64,000 nucleotides of DNA from Sunxiuqinia indica (GTDB lineage Bacteria; Bacteroidota; Bacteroidia; Bacteroidales; Prolixibacteraceae): NCBI RefSeq assembly GCF_009847015.1, contig NZ_WVEM01000001.1, forward strand, positions 62,001-126,000. Direction: 5' to 3'. Position 1 is the first letter of the stretch. The number at the start of each line of letters is the position of its first letter. This document shows, piece by piece, positions 10,401-18,863 of the stretch. A program made the translations under genes and the position numbers. The notes under the pieces were generated by a model. It did not search any database and was not told the origin of the DNA. It saw only the letters and a list, made by a program, of their open reading frames with translations.

Positions 10401-10616
10401 GACGAGGTTCTCCTGAAATTAGCCCGGGTTTTAGTTGAACGGGTAAAAGCCAATGTTTCCATCGATTGGACCGTGAAAGAATCAGTGAGAAAGAAACTAA
10501 AGGTTATCGTTAAACGCACCCTGCGCCAATACGGCTACCCACCCGACATGCAAAAACTGGCAATGGATACGGTGTTACAGCAAGCTGAAGCTTTAGCTGA
10601 GTTTTGGAACATTTGA
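7395..10616 (+). CDS. hsdR: Type I restriction endonuclease subunit HsdR
   Basis: A 1073-residue restriction and translocation subunit of normal length. The N-terminal PD-(D/E)xK nuclease is seen as RPDLILFVN followed by VIFELKNA (about residues 140-157). The SF2 translocase motifs follow: Walker A HTQGSGKS (about 305), DEAHRTQYG (about 410), YLGFTGTP (about 455) and the motif VI region MQAIARVNRVYKDKPG (about 680). The C-terminal helical part would dock on the HsdM/HsdS complex. All key residues I can identify are present, so the system looks functional. It starts inside the herA 3' end. Confidence 0.95.
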   Translation: MTKLTENDIEHWAIEELENLGWKYLNGAVIAADGEHPERNSFSDVVLKGRLQEAIVRNNPNIPFEAQQEAVKIVERVTSSELMDNNLRFHELLTEGVPVEYRKNGIQRGDRVRLVNFENPGQNDFLVVNQFTIIENNNNKRPDLILFVNGLPLVIFELKNAVDENATLNSAYKQIQTYKDTIPTLFTYNSFCVLSDGADAKAGSLSAGFSRYLAWKTSDGMKEASPLSSQLEVLIKGLLNPAILLDYIRHFIVFEESKHVDAKGIATIQTEKKVAAYHQYYAVNKAIESVKRASGTKGDRKGGVVWHTQGSGKSLSMVFFSGKLVLQLNNPTVLVITDRNDLDDQLFETFASSKQLLRQVPVQANSREHLKELLRVASGGIVFATIQKFQTENGTNVYEQLSDRTNIVVLADEAHRTQYGFKPKSIEVKDDQGEVIGQRLVYGFAKYMRDALPNATYLGFTGTPVESTDVNTPAVFGHYVDIYDIAQAVEDGATVPIYYESRLVKINLSEEGKQLIEELDEELESDELSDTQKAKAKWTKVQAIVGSPARLKKIAEDIIFHYEERTNSGIEGKAMIVTMSRQIAVDLYNEITAIRPHWHGDNLDQGVIKVVMTAASSDGPEMMKHHTTKEQRRTLADRMKDNSDPLKLVIVRDMWLTGFDAPSMHTLYIDKPMKGHNLMQAIARVNRVYKDKPGGLVVDYLGIASDLKKALSFYADSGGNGDPARAQEEAVQLMLEKLEVVAQMFSEKTSQREPEFAMAAEPQILYGKGFAYEDYFDATVKQKLEIILSAVEYILSLNDGKNRYVREVTALSKAFAIALPHEEAMDVKDEIAFFQAVKARLMKFDSGSSRNGGKSDYEIETAIKQVVDQAIVSEQVVDIFDAAGIRRPELSVLDDEFLEEMRDMKHKNLALEVLKKLLNDEIKIRAKYNIVQSRSLMEMLESSIKRYQNNLITAAEIIQEMIELAKEIKEADKRGEKMGLSKDELAFYDAVAQNQSAKDLLGDEVLLKLARVLVERVKANVSIDWTVKESVRKKLKVIVKRTLRQYGYPPDMQKLAMDTVLQQAEALAEFWNI

Positions 10617-10627
10617 GAAATGATGGC

Positions 10628-11344
10628 ATGGAACAGTATTTTAAAGGTGGCGTATTAATTATTGGTTCTTTATATTGGCAAGATCATCAAGAGAGAGAAG
10701 GAGACGAAATTCGAAAAAAATGGAGAGATACATTTTTGGAAATAAGTCATTCCGTGGATGTCACCATTCCTATAAGATATGGTCGGTTTTCAACCAAAGA
10801 ACAGACTTACACAATGGTATTTGACTACAGACTTCCAAAAGAAAAATTTGGAAGAGGAAAAGCCGTGCCTCTTAAGAAGCAAATACAGTCAATTGAGGAT
10901 GTTATCATTTGTGCTCGAGAATTATCACTCGCAGAAGGGAAATATGACAATATGCTAATAAAGGGAAGAAAGTCGCCTGCATGGGGAGTATGTGGGCTCA
11001 GCTTTAATCCGAAAATTTCAGTCATCTTAAAAAAGGAATTTTTAGCTAATTGGGAACTTACTCTTAAAGAAAACAAAATAGGATATGAAACATTTTTGAA
11101 AAAATCGAACGATTTTAGTTTATCACAAAATGGAGAATTTTTATTTGACTTCCCATCTGAAGCTATTGAATTCGATTTTTTAATTGCTGTCTCAACAGAA
11201 CCAATATTGAGAAATGGAATTGCTGAATTAACTCCAGCTGAGATAGCTCAATATGTCGTAAACAGAGAGTATTTCTATCCAAATCAGGAACATGGCATCA
11301 TAACTTACCAAGATGGAGAAATAAAAAGAGTCTTGATAAATTAA
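10628..11344 (+). CDS. Hypothetical protein at the end of the defence operon
   Basis: A 238-residue protein, counting from ATG 10628 (an in-frame TTG at 10604 overlaps hsdR). No signal peptide or membrane segment is apparent. The start FKGGVLIIGSLYW is a hydrophobic strand followed by glycine-serine, as at the start of an alpha/beta fold, but I do not recognise a family. It is the last plus-strand gene of the operon and its coding is more AT-rich than hsdR just upstream, so it may be a cargo gene with its own history. Confidence 0.6.
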   Translation: MEQYFKGGVLIIGSLYWQDHQEREGDEIRKKWRDTFLEISHSVDVTIPIRYGRFSTKEQTYTMVFDYRLPKEKFGRGKAVPLKKQIQSIEDVIICARELSLAEGKYDNMLIKGRKSPAWGVCGLSFNPKISVILKKEFLANWELTLKENKIGYETFLKKSNDFSLSQNGEFLFDFPSEAIEFDFLIAVSTEPILRNGIAELTPAEIAQYVVNREYFYPNQEHGIITYQDGEIKRVLIN

Positions 11345-11455
11345 GTAAGATTATTAAACTACAGTAGCCAAATACTTTGCGATAAAGAAAATGTGATAAC
11401 ATGATCTGAGAAGTTTTAGAATTGAGGCTCTTGCTTTGAAATGTAAAATTGTTAG

Positions 11456-14400
11456 CTAGTACTCCAATTCTCTTTGTGTCTCATCAATATCCAGATGTCT
11501 TCCCCAACTCTCATAGTGACTTGCAACCTCGTTTAGTAACGATGAAACAATTGGAAATTGATGGCATATTCCTTGAGATAGATTTCTGTATTTTTGCGCG
11601 GTAACCCGCTCCGGAGAGCCATTACTTACAGGTCGGATGTGAGCCTCTGTACCCTTGCCATTTATTACTCCAAGTACAAAGCCTTTGTTAATTTCTTCCT
11701 GATCAAGTTTTTCAATAATTTCACACAACTCAGGATGAGGCCAATGCTTACAACAAACTGATAACCTTCCCAATAGTTTCCCTATTTCATAAAAACCTCG
11801 TTTCTCTCTATCACGTTTTTTACATTCGCCTATAGCAGAATAAATCCAGTTCAATAAATATTCGGAATTGATTTCTTCAGAATCGTTCATTCCGGGGAGA
11901 ATACACCAACTTTCAATCAGTTCATGAGCATTCTTTGCCCTTGATGCAATATCTTCTTTTCCAATCTTGACCATTTCTTCTTTTGGATTCTTGTTTTCTG
12001 GGATATAAATCCAAGAAATAAGTTCTGCAAAAAATGAAGGATCATTTTCAATATATTTAAAAAGATACTTGATTGGGCGATCACTATGAGAACCATTTAA
12101 TATTGGTAAATAGTACCATTCCAATAATTGCATTTTTTTTTCATCAATAGCTTCTTTATCCAAACGTTTAAATAGCTCTGAAATATGCCATGCTCCATTG
12201 TCTATTTTCAATTCTTCAGTGTGTATCCCAGTTGCAATTCCCTCAAGTATTTCAATAATTAATTCAGGAGGAATGTTCTTTCGCTCATATCGAATTAGCT
12301 TTAAACTTGTCAGGTACCGATTATACTTATTTAACGTTTTTATCCCTAATTGTAAATCATCTCCTCTCAGCCTGTAGCCATAGGGACTTTTGAATATGTT
12401 CTGCCAGTAATGATCTTGTACTTCAGGTAGTTGATCATTTAAAATATTCCATAGACTTGAGGAGGGATTAATGGAAAGGAAAAATTCGGATATCTTTTGT
12501 GTTGATCTGGAAATTAAAGAGAAAGCCAATTTTTCAAATATCCAATCAGATCCTTTTAGGTCAGATTTTCTGTTAATATATCCCATAGTCATGGAATAGG
12601 GTTTCCCCTCCTCACTTAGAAATAGATGGAAAATATCGTCGTCAATATTATCCATCACATCGGCCAAATGATATCCGATCTCCCAGGATTTTGTAGTTCT
12701 GGAAACTAATTCTAATATTCCGTTTATCCCATATTCATTAAAAACAGCATTGACGGCATCTTGCCTTTTCGATTCTAATAACTCAATTCTTTCATCATGC
12801 GAAAGGGAATGATGACTACTTTTTTCAATATAATCTACGTTGAAATACCAATAGTATTTATCTATTGTAGTAGTAACTAAGGACGGGAAAAAGTCTTTAA
12901 GTAGGGTTAACTCTTCACCTTTCAATGCCCATTTTTGATTTGAGTACATTTCGTGCCTTTGAATAAACTCTCGCAAAGCATCCCTCAATAGGTCAATCTC
13001 TCCTTCAAATTCCGCAATACCGGTCAGGGTATTTATCATTATAAGCCTACGTTCTCCATAGAAATTATTAATAAAATCAATAATCTCAGCCCATTTGCTT
13101 GCATCATTTTTTGCTAATTCAATTAGCTTTTTTTGAACAAACCCGGAATTCTCATATACCTCTTTCCTTGAAATAACGAGATTATTTAAGTCCCTCATTC
13201 GATAAATTGGCTTTTGATTATAATGACCTGTATCTTGCGTCTTTGGAACGAGTAATTTAAGCAATTCAAAGGCAACTTCAGGCTCTTTCATTATTAAAGT
13301 CTCAATTACTTCCTGGCGGCTTTTTAAATCAGCGTATGTTTGGGGTAGCCAGTTCAAAAAGATAGATCGTAATGAATTGATCGGTCTGTTTGATAGCGCA
13401 CTGCCTTTGTCTAGCTTAAAAAGTTTAGCTAATATTATGACCACTCTAGACAGATAAGTGGGATTCCAGGCTAAAAGTTCCAAAGCCCAAAGAATGTGAG
13501 TATGATATGAGGGACTAAATAAACTATACTCTTTGTCGTCAAATAACTCAGTAAAAATCTCAGGTGATTTTTTGATTGAATTTTCAAAGGAAGTAAAAAA
13601 TGATTCAGGTGATGCTTCTGCAAGTACTACCAATTTATTTTCGACTGATTGCCAAAAAGAGATTTCATTCCTTGATAACAATCTCCTGACAATCTTGTCA
13701 GTCCACGCTTGAATGTCAATATTAACATTAATACCCGAGGACTCACCATAGACTGCCAATAATAATAACGAATGGGAAATGCCATCTCGTAGTCGCGAAG
13801 AAAATTTTCTCTTTTTATCAAATAATGCGGCTGCGTATCTCATATTTGGCTCAAGATCAAGTGCAGGGTCTGTTTCTCCTAACATCTCAAAAACAACGTT
13901 TTCAAATTGCCGTAAATGTTCTTCAGTAATGTATTTTGCAAGTACATGCATCAAATCATAAGATGATACTATTCTCCAATGATTGGCGACCTGATAAATT
14001 GGGGCATCATTTATTACTGACCATCTTTTTAGCTTTTCTTTATAAATTCCATAATCGCATCGGGAGAACTTTTCGATGACATCCTTGTCACCTTGAACAG
14101 CGTCATCAAATTTTTGTATCAAAAATATTGGAATGAGCTCCATGCAATCATTCCCGGAATTCCAACCAACACGCCCCGGAGCATTTGAGAGGATTCTCTT
14201 TAATACAGAAAAGCTTCTGCCACATTGTCGCGAAAGTGCTTCTGCTTTGGTACGTTCAATTCCAATACTTTTTAACGATTCAGTGAAGCTTTCCCATTTG
14301 GGAATTGGAATATTGATCCCCCTACATTTCACTTCGAAAGTCACAGGCTTGATGAGAAGGTTTGATTTTGCATCGAAGTTGTTAAGTGCATCATTTTCAT

Positions 14401-15214
14401 TAGAGTCGTAGATAATAATTAGCTCATTATGGATTGACAAGATTTCTTTTAAATCTTCCTTATTTGAGACGACTAAAGCTTTCGTGAAAAACTTTTCAGA
14501 AGTACTGTTATCAACACTAATCGCGGATGCAATGAAAAAGCAGATACTTTCAGATATAGAGGAAGATTGTATCTCCGTCGATTGGCCGAAATCAAAAATT
14601 ATTTTTTGTATTTGGCTTTTTTCAAATTCTCTGCCTGAGATTAATAATTCTGGTGTAAAGACAAATGTTTCGTTACTAATAAATCGCTGCCAATATTCCA
14701 ATGCAGATTCAACATGGTTCGTAAAAAGGTTTAGTTTTCTTGCTAGCCAATGCGCAACGACTGGCTGCTGCTCAAGCCAAAGTTCCAAATCATCAGCATC
14801 ATATATCTTAAGATCTTTCCATTCATTTGTTTCTTTCTTCGCTTCAATCCATTTCGTTTTTAATGGTGTTATCCACCTTCTTGGAGTTATAAAAACAAAG
14901 GTGGAATTAAGACGGTCAATCTCGTTTGTCTGTTGGCTTCTTTTGTTATATTCCCGATCACATTTTCTTTTATAATCTTTATCCCGACCAAATTCCCATA
15001 AAGAAGTTCCTTTGGGGACAAACCCATATTTTGAATCTGTAAAACATTGTCCGTCCCATCCTGGTTTGTAAATACTACTCCCGATAGGAACAGTAAGCTC
15101 AGGACATGAAGGGCACGATGAGATGATTAGCTTTCTGATTAGTTCGGGTAAAATCCCCTCGCAATCTTTTTCATCAGCCAATTGAACGAGATTTGAAGAT
15201 TGAATCCATCTCAT
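11456..15214 (-). CDS. Large (1252 aa) putative defence protein with a nuclease-like N-terminal motif
   Basis: A very large soluble protein. I take ATG 15214 as the start; the frame stays open to 15601, but that extension lies antisense to a conserved leader and is unlikely to be translated. Near the N-terminus, GWDG (D54), GTSLWEFG (E74) and the following lysines (K82, K84) resemble the D...E-K spacing of PD-(D/E)xK nucleases; this is a motif reading, not proof. A middle region (about 150-260) looks like a degenerate nucleotide-binding domain with no clear Walker A. The remaining 900 residues are helical and repeat-like, without strong similarity I can name. Size, architecture and position next to R-M and SIR2-HerA suggest an antiviral sensor-effector. 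It is transcribed alone, towards the R-M operon. Confidence 0.5.
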   Translation of the reverse strand: MRWIQSSNLVQLADEKDCEGILPELIRKLIISSCPSCPELTVPIGSSIYKPGWDGQCFTDSKYGFVPKGTSLWEFGRDKDYKRKCDREYNKRSQQTNEIDRLNSTFVFITPRRWITPLKTKWIEAKKETNEWKDLKIYDADDLELWLEQQPVVAHWLARKLNLFTNHVESALEYWQRFISNETFVFTPELLISGREFEKSQIQKIIFDFGQSTEIQSSSISESICFFIASAISVDNSTSEKFFTKALVVSNKEDLKEILSIHNELIIIYDSNENDALNNFDAKSNLLIKPVTFEVKCRGINIPIPKWESFTESLKSIGIERTKAEALSRQCGRSFSVLKRILSNAPGRVGWNSGNDCMELIPIFLIQKFDDAVQGDKDVIEKFSRCDYGIYKEKLKRWSVINDAPIYQVANHWRIVSSYDLMHVLAKYITEEHLRQFENVVFEMLGETDPALDLEPNMRYAAALFDKKRKFSSRLRDGISHSLLLLAVYGESSGINVNIDIQAWTDKIVRRLLSRNEISFWQSVENKLVVLAEASPESFFTSFENSIKKSPEIFTELFDDKEYSLFSPSYHTHILWALELLAWNPTYLSRVVIILAKLFKLDKGSALSNRPINSLRSIFLNWLPQTYADLKSRQEVIETLIMKEPEVAFELLKLLVPKTQDTGHYNQKPIYRMRDLNNLVISRKEVYENSGFVQKKLIELAKNDASKWAEIIDFINNFYGERRLIMINTLTGIAEFEGEIDLLRDALREFIQRHEMYSNQKWALKGEELTLLKDFFPSLVTTTIDKYYWYFNVDYIEKSSHHSLSHDERIELLESKRQDAVNAVFNEYGINGILELVSRTTKSWEIGYHLADVMDNIDDDIFHLFLSEEGKPYSMTMGYINRKSDLKGSDWIFEKLAFSLISRSTQKISEFFLSINPSSSLWNILNDQLPEVQDHYWQNIFKSPYGYRLRGDDLQLGIKTLNKYNRYLTSLKLIRYERKNIPPELIIEILEGIATGIHTEELKIDNGAWHISELFKRLDKEAIDEKKMQLLEWYYLPILNGSHSDRPIKYLFKYIENDPSFFAELISWIYIPENKNPKEEMVKIGKEDIASRAKNAHELIESWCILPGMNDSEEINSEYLLNWIYSAIGECKKRDREKRGFYEIGKLLGRLSVCCKHWPHPELCEIIEKLDQEEINKGFVLGVINGKGTEAHIRPVSNGSPERVTAQKYRNLSQGICHQFPIVSSLLNEVASHYESWGRHLDIDETQRELEY

Positions 15215-15301
15215 TTTATTGTATTTGGTTAAATGAATTGTGAATATAAGAAGTTTTTGCCATTGTTTTTTTATCATCAAATATTGTTGTCCTTTTGCAC
15301 T

Positions 15302-15588
15302 CAAATTTCCGACAAAGTTATTGATCGCTTCCCGGAACGGTAAAGGGGAACTCGCTTTTCGTGGCTCGTTTCCTTCGGATGCGTTCAGTTTTTTGCCTTC
15401 TTCACTAAATGTGAACAGGTTGAATTTGTGAAAATCCAGAAAGGCAAAAACTGACATGCACCCCATTGACCTGATCCGCAACAGCTCAATGGAGGTACGC
15501 CAAAAATTTAAGTTTAATGGCGTGCCAGAGATCCCCTTGGTTTCCACGAGGGTGCCAAAACAAGTCCGAAAGGCATCGGCAGTTTCCC
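15302..15588 (+). repeat. Structured leader, copy 1, in front of ardC
   Basis: This 290-base untranslated stretch recurs in diverged form at 21270-21495. Both copies share the exact 19-mer caaagttattgatcgcttc, then tcagttttttg, then ggcaaaaac, then agctcaatg and ggcgtgccaga in the same order, and both end directly at an ATGAATAAT start. In this copy TCAGTTTTTTGCC can pair with GGCAAAAACTGA about 65 bases downstream. Shared order, shared pairing and shared position in front of two element genes suggest a regulatory RNA leader of the conjugative element. Function is unknown. Confidence 0.6.
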
Positions 15589-16175
15589 ATGAATAATTCA
15601 TTTGACATTTATGAAATGGTTACCAACCTGATTATCGAGCGCCTTGAAAAAGGGGTTGTCCCGTGGCAGATGCCCTGGAAAGCTGAAACTGGTCTACCTC
15701 AAAACATGGTCTACAGGAAAACCTACCGTGGTTTTAACTTCTGGTTATTGCTTACCGTGATCGATCAATACGGTTCGCCGTTCTTCCTGACCTTCAAACA
15801 GGTCAAGGAGCTGGGTGGGCATGTCCAGAAAGGCGAAAAAGGCTTTCCCGTAGTTTTCTGGAAAATCCTTGAAAAGGAAGAAAAAGATGGTAGCCTTGAG
15901 CAGGTACCGTTCCTCAGGTACTATACCGTTTTCAACCTGAAACAGACCGAAGGGATTGATGAAAGCAAAATCCCGTCCACGGAAGCCCACGATCACGATT
16001 TTGACCCCATCGGCCAGGCCGAACAGTTGATCGAGTACTGGTCTGATTGTCCAGAGATCAAACTTGATCAATCCCACGCCTTCTATTCGCCTTCAAGGGA
16101 TTTTATCGGGATGCCAAACCCAAGGACTTTTTTCAAGGACGAACAATTTTACTCCGTCTTGTACCATGAAAGCGT
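15589..16175 (+). pseudogene. ardC: ardC-type antirestriction gene, 5' part (interrupted by RIT element)
   Basis: The N-terminal ssDNA-binding domain of an ArdC-like antirestriction protein (MNNSFDIYEMVTNLIIERLE, then VPWQMPWK and NMVYRKTYRGFNFWLL) followed by the start of the zincin-like metallopeptidase domain. The reading frame reaches YSVLYHESV, the first half of the HExxH zinc site, then enters the inverted repeat of the inserted element and stops after three more codons. The rest of the gene resumes at 20005. ArdC-type proteins protect incoming conjugative DNA from restriction; this allele should be inactive. ATG 15589 is preferred to upstream in-frame codons because the leader ends there. 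Confidence 0.85.
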
Positions 16176-16201
16176 TTATCCCAACTAATTTATTATCCCA
16201 A
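16175..16201 (+). repeat. RIT left terminal inverted repeat
   Basis: The 27 bases match the reverse complement of 19954-19980 with a single mismatch at position 15. The repeat itself contains two direct copies of the 10-mer ttatcccaac (16176-16185 and 16193-16202), probably recombinase-binding arms. A further inverted copy (ggataataat) occurs inside the element at 16251-16260. Confidence 0.85.
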
Positions 16202-16314
16202 CTTTTCCTATAAAGCTCTTATATACACATATTTTCAGCGCGGAAAGTTCGGATAATAATTCAATTCATTCCTTATATTATTAGCAACTGTCACTAAAGT
16301 CAGTTGTTAGAAAT

Positions 16315-17553
16315 ATGAACATAGCACAATTAAGAAAATCCCACCCGATGTTGCTGAATTACCTGATTCAGCATGGTTACAGCACCCAGTACATTAGGGG
16401 CATCACAAAAACCCTTAATCTTCTCTTTGAGAACGAGAACCGTTTTCAGACCTACGCGGAATTTTACAGGAACTGCATATCGAAGGAAGGATTGTATTCA
16501 GGTAAAAGTTCTTTGAAATTTAGTCGGATTATGACACGTGCAATTCAAGGGTATGACGAATTTGGGCATTATCCGAATAAGATTCTATTTCGTCCTACTC
16601 TTTATCGTAAATGTGGGTACACGCAACTCAACGATAATTTCAAAACTGTTGTAGACAACTACAAATTAGCTGCGTCAAAAACAGAAAAGCGTCCGACGAC
16701 AATTCATGCAGAGGCAGTTAATTGCTCTTCATTTCTGTTTGCCATGCAGAAACGGGGGGCCAATGAATTGTCCGAGATAACAGAAACTCATATACTATCA
16801 TTCTTTTACGACGGAAAAGGCCTGATAAGATCAAGATCTTACAGAGACAATATAAAAGCCGTGCTTAAGGCGAACAAGGGCTTTGAGTCATGGGAAGAAT
16901 GCAACCGTATTATTGGTTCATTGCCGGAAATTAAAGCGAGAAGAAAGAATTTTCAGTTTTTAGAAGACACTGAGATTGCAAAGATAAAGAGTTGCCTGAC
17001 AGATGATGATAGCGAAAAGATCACCCTACGGGACAAAGCCATTATATCGGTAGCTATGTACACCGGTATGCGCGGTAGTGATATTGCCAGCATGTGCGTC
17101 TCTGATATCGATTGGCGTAGAGACCAAATAACACTAACCCAATCAAAAACAGGAGCTCCCCTGACCTTGCCTTTGCGTGCGGTTGTAGGCAATGCTATAT
17201 TCGATTACATTAAACATGAACGGATTAACAACGGAACAATCAGCAATTTATTTGTAAACGCCCATTGCCCAGACAAAATGCTTGAAATCAGAAGCGTTGG
17301 ATGTATTGCGACTCGTTTCTTAGCGAAGCTAGATATTAGGGCTAATGGTGGCGAGCGGGGAATTAGGCTCTTTCGTCATTACATCGCGTCTAAATTATTA
17401 GAGAATGGAGCACAGGTGCGGGTCATTAGTGATATACTTGGACACCTTTCTCCTGAATCAATCAACCCATATATTGATGCAGACCTGAAACATTTAAGAG
17501 AATGCAGTTTAAGTATTGAAATGTTTCCATTGGGGAGGGAGGTGTTACCATGA
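16315..17553 (+). CDS. ritA: RIT tyrosine recombinase A
   Basis: A 412-residue tyrosine recombinase, first of the trio. The N-terminal SAM-like core-binding region is followed by a catalytic domain with Arg I in YTGMRGSDIASM (about residue 250), the beta-hairpin lysine in QSKTGAPL, box II RLFRHYIASKLL (about 350) and the C-terminal DILGHLSPESINPYID containing the nucleophile Tyr. The first residue of the usual H-x-x-R box is Arg rather than His. The start ATG 16315 lies about 140 bases inside the element. The stop overlaps ritB by 4 bases (ATGA). RIT recombinases are thought to act together to move the unit. Confidence 0.88.
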   Translation: MNIAQLRKSHPMLLNYLIQHGYSTQYIRGITKTLNLLFENENRFQTYAEFYRNCISKEGLYSGKSSLKFSRIMTRAIQGYDEFGHYPNKILFRPTLYRKCGYTQLNDNFKTVVDNYKLAASKTEKRPTTIHAEAVNCSSFLFAMQKRGANELSEITETHILSFFYDGKGLIRSRSYRDNIKAVLKANKGFESWEECNRIIGSLPEIKARRKNFQFLEDTEIAKIKSCLTDDDSEKITLRDKAIISVAMYTGMRGSDIASMCVSDIDWRRDQITLTQSKTGAPLTLPLRAVVGNAIFDYIKHERINNGTISNLFVNAHCPDKMLEIRSVGCIATRFLAKLDIRANGGERGIRLFRHYIASKLLENGAQVRVISDILGHLSPESINPYIDADLKHLRECSLSIEMFPLGREVLP

Positions 17554-18863
17554 AAAAGTGTTCTTCTGTAGTATCCGGTTTGTTGGATAAGTATATATCA
17601 TACAGAAAGGCAGATAGCGGTATTGGAATAGCGTCATCTGCATATTTGAGTTCATTCAATAGCTTCTGTCATAAATATTATCCGCATGCTAAAGAGTTAA
17701 GTAATGAAATGGTGACCAGGTGGTGTGCCAAACGGGAAACGGAAACGGCAACGTCACGTAACTCACGCATTGCAGTCATTCGTTCATTTCTGAAGTATAC
17801 GAATAAACACAATTTGACAGCTCTCAAACCCCCGACATCCTTGTTAAGCAAAAGAGTTGTTCGTGTTTCTGTACTAGACAAAGAATTGCCTCCGTCAGTA
17901 GTGTCCGATCTATTAAACAGGTATATTATCTATAAGAAAGCATCTAATGCAATGGGGAACAGTACTCTAGAGTGCCTCTTTTTTTTCAATGATTACTGCG
18001 CAACATATCACCCGGAAGCAACGACCCTAACTGAAAAAATCATTAACCAGTGGTGTGATAAACGTATTACTGAATCGTCAGAATCCCACAATAAGCGGAT
18101 ATCACCGATACGAACCTTTTTAAGGTATGCAAATGGCCGTGGCTGGATAAACGTACGATTGCCGGAATTCTTGCCCTGGTCAAAGAAGCAATACACACCC
18201 TATCCTTTTAGTCCTCAGCAATTACAGGCATTCTTCAAAATAACGGACTCCTTTGTGGATGCTAAATATCTGAGTGATAAAGTGTCTGGGATCAGGAAGA
18301 TAGAAATCCCTGTTTTCTTCCGGTTACTTTATAGTACGGGAATGCGTACTGTGGAAGTCAGATTGTTGAGATGTAGTGATGTTGACCTAAAGAATGGCGT
18401 TATCAATATCGATCAGTCAAAAGGTTTAGACCAACATCGTATAGCACTGCACCGAACGATGTGGGATCTATTGATCCGATATGATGAAGCGATGTCGGCA
18501 CTGATGCCTGATCGTAATTACTTTTTCCCAAATGAATATGATGAGCCATACAACAGGATGTGGGAGTCATACAATTTTGTCCGTATGTGGCGTCTGGTCT
18601 CCAATGACCATGCAAGATGCTATGACTTCCGCAGTCACTATGCTGTCAGGAATATCAATAGCTGGAAGTACACCGGCCCCGAATGGTTTGACAAGCTGTT
18701 ATACTTAAGCCGCAGTATGGGGCATCGTGAAATTAGAAGTACTTGCTACTATTATCAGCTGGTACCGTTGTTTGCAGAACAATTGGAAACGCTGACTGCC
18801 GAGGAATATCACAAGTTATTACCTGATTTAACAAACTATCTTTCTGATGAAAACACAATCTGA
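17550..18863 (+). CDS. ritB: RIT tyrosine recombinase B
   Basis: A 437-residue tyrosine recombinase, second of the trio. The N-terminal part contains two similar segments (LLDKYISYRKADSGIG at the start and LLNRYIIYKKASNAMG about 110 residues later), so the DNA-binding region looks internally duplicated. The catalytic domain shows Arg I in YSTGMRTVEVRLLR, the Lys loop DQSKGLDQHRIAL, box II CYDFRSHYAV and SMGHREIRSTCYYYQ with the candidate nucleophile Tyr. The usual first His of box II is Tyr. It overlaps ritA by 4 bases and ritC by 17 bases. Confidence 0.88.
   Translation: MKKCSSVVSGLLDKYISYRKADSGIGIASSAYLSSFNSFCHKYYPHAKELSNEMVTRWCAKRETETATSRNSRIAVIRSFLKYTNKHNLTALKPPTSLLSKRVVRVSVLDKELPPSVVSDLLNRYIIYKKASNAMGNSTLECLFFFNDYCATYHPEATTLTEKIINQWCDKRITESSESHNKRISPIRTFLRYANGRGWINVRLPEFLPWSKKQYTPYPFSPQQLQAFFKITDSFVDAKYLSDKVSGIRKIEIPVFFRLLYSTGMRTVEVRLLRCSDVDLKNGVINIDQSKGLDQHRIALHRTMWDLLIRYDEAMSALMPDRNYFFPNEYDEPYNRMWESYNFVRMWRLVSNDHARCYDFRSHYAVRNINSWKYTGPEWFDKLLYLSRSMGHREIRSTCYYYQLVPLFAEQLETLTAEEYHKLLPDLTNYLSDENTI

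Noticed and set aside
15215-15601. N-terminal extension of the 1252-residue protein (129 further codons open on the minus strand)
   Set aside because: These codons are antisense to the conserved leader and the start of ardC; their sequence constraint is explained by the plus strand, and the protein homology-like part starts at ATG 15214.
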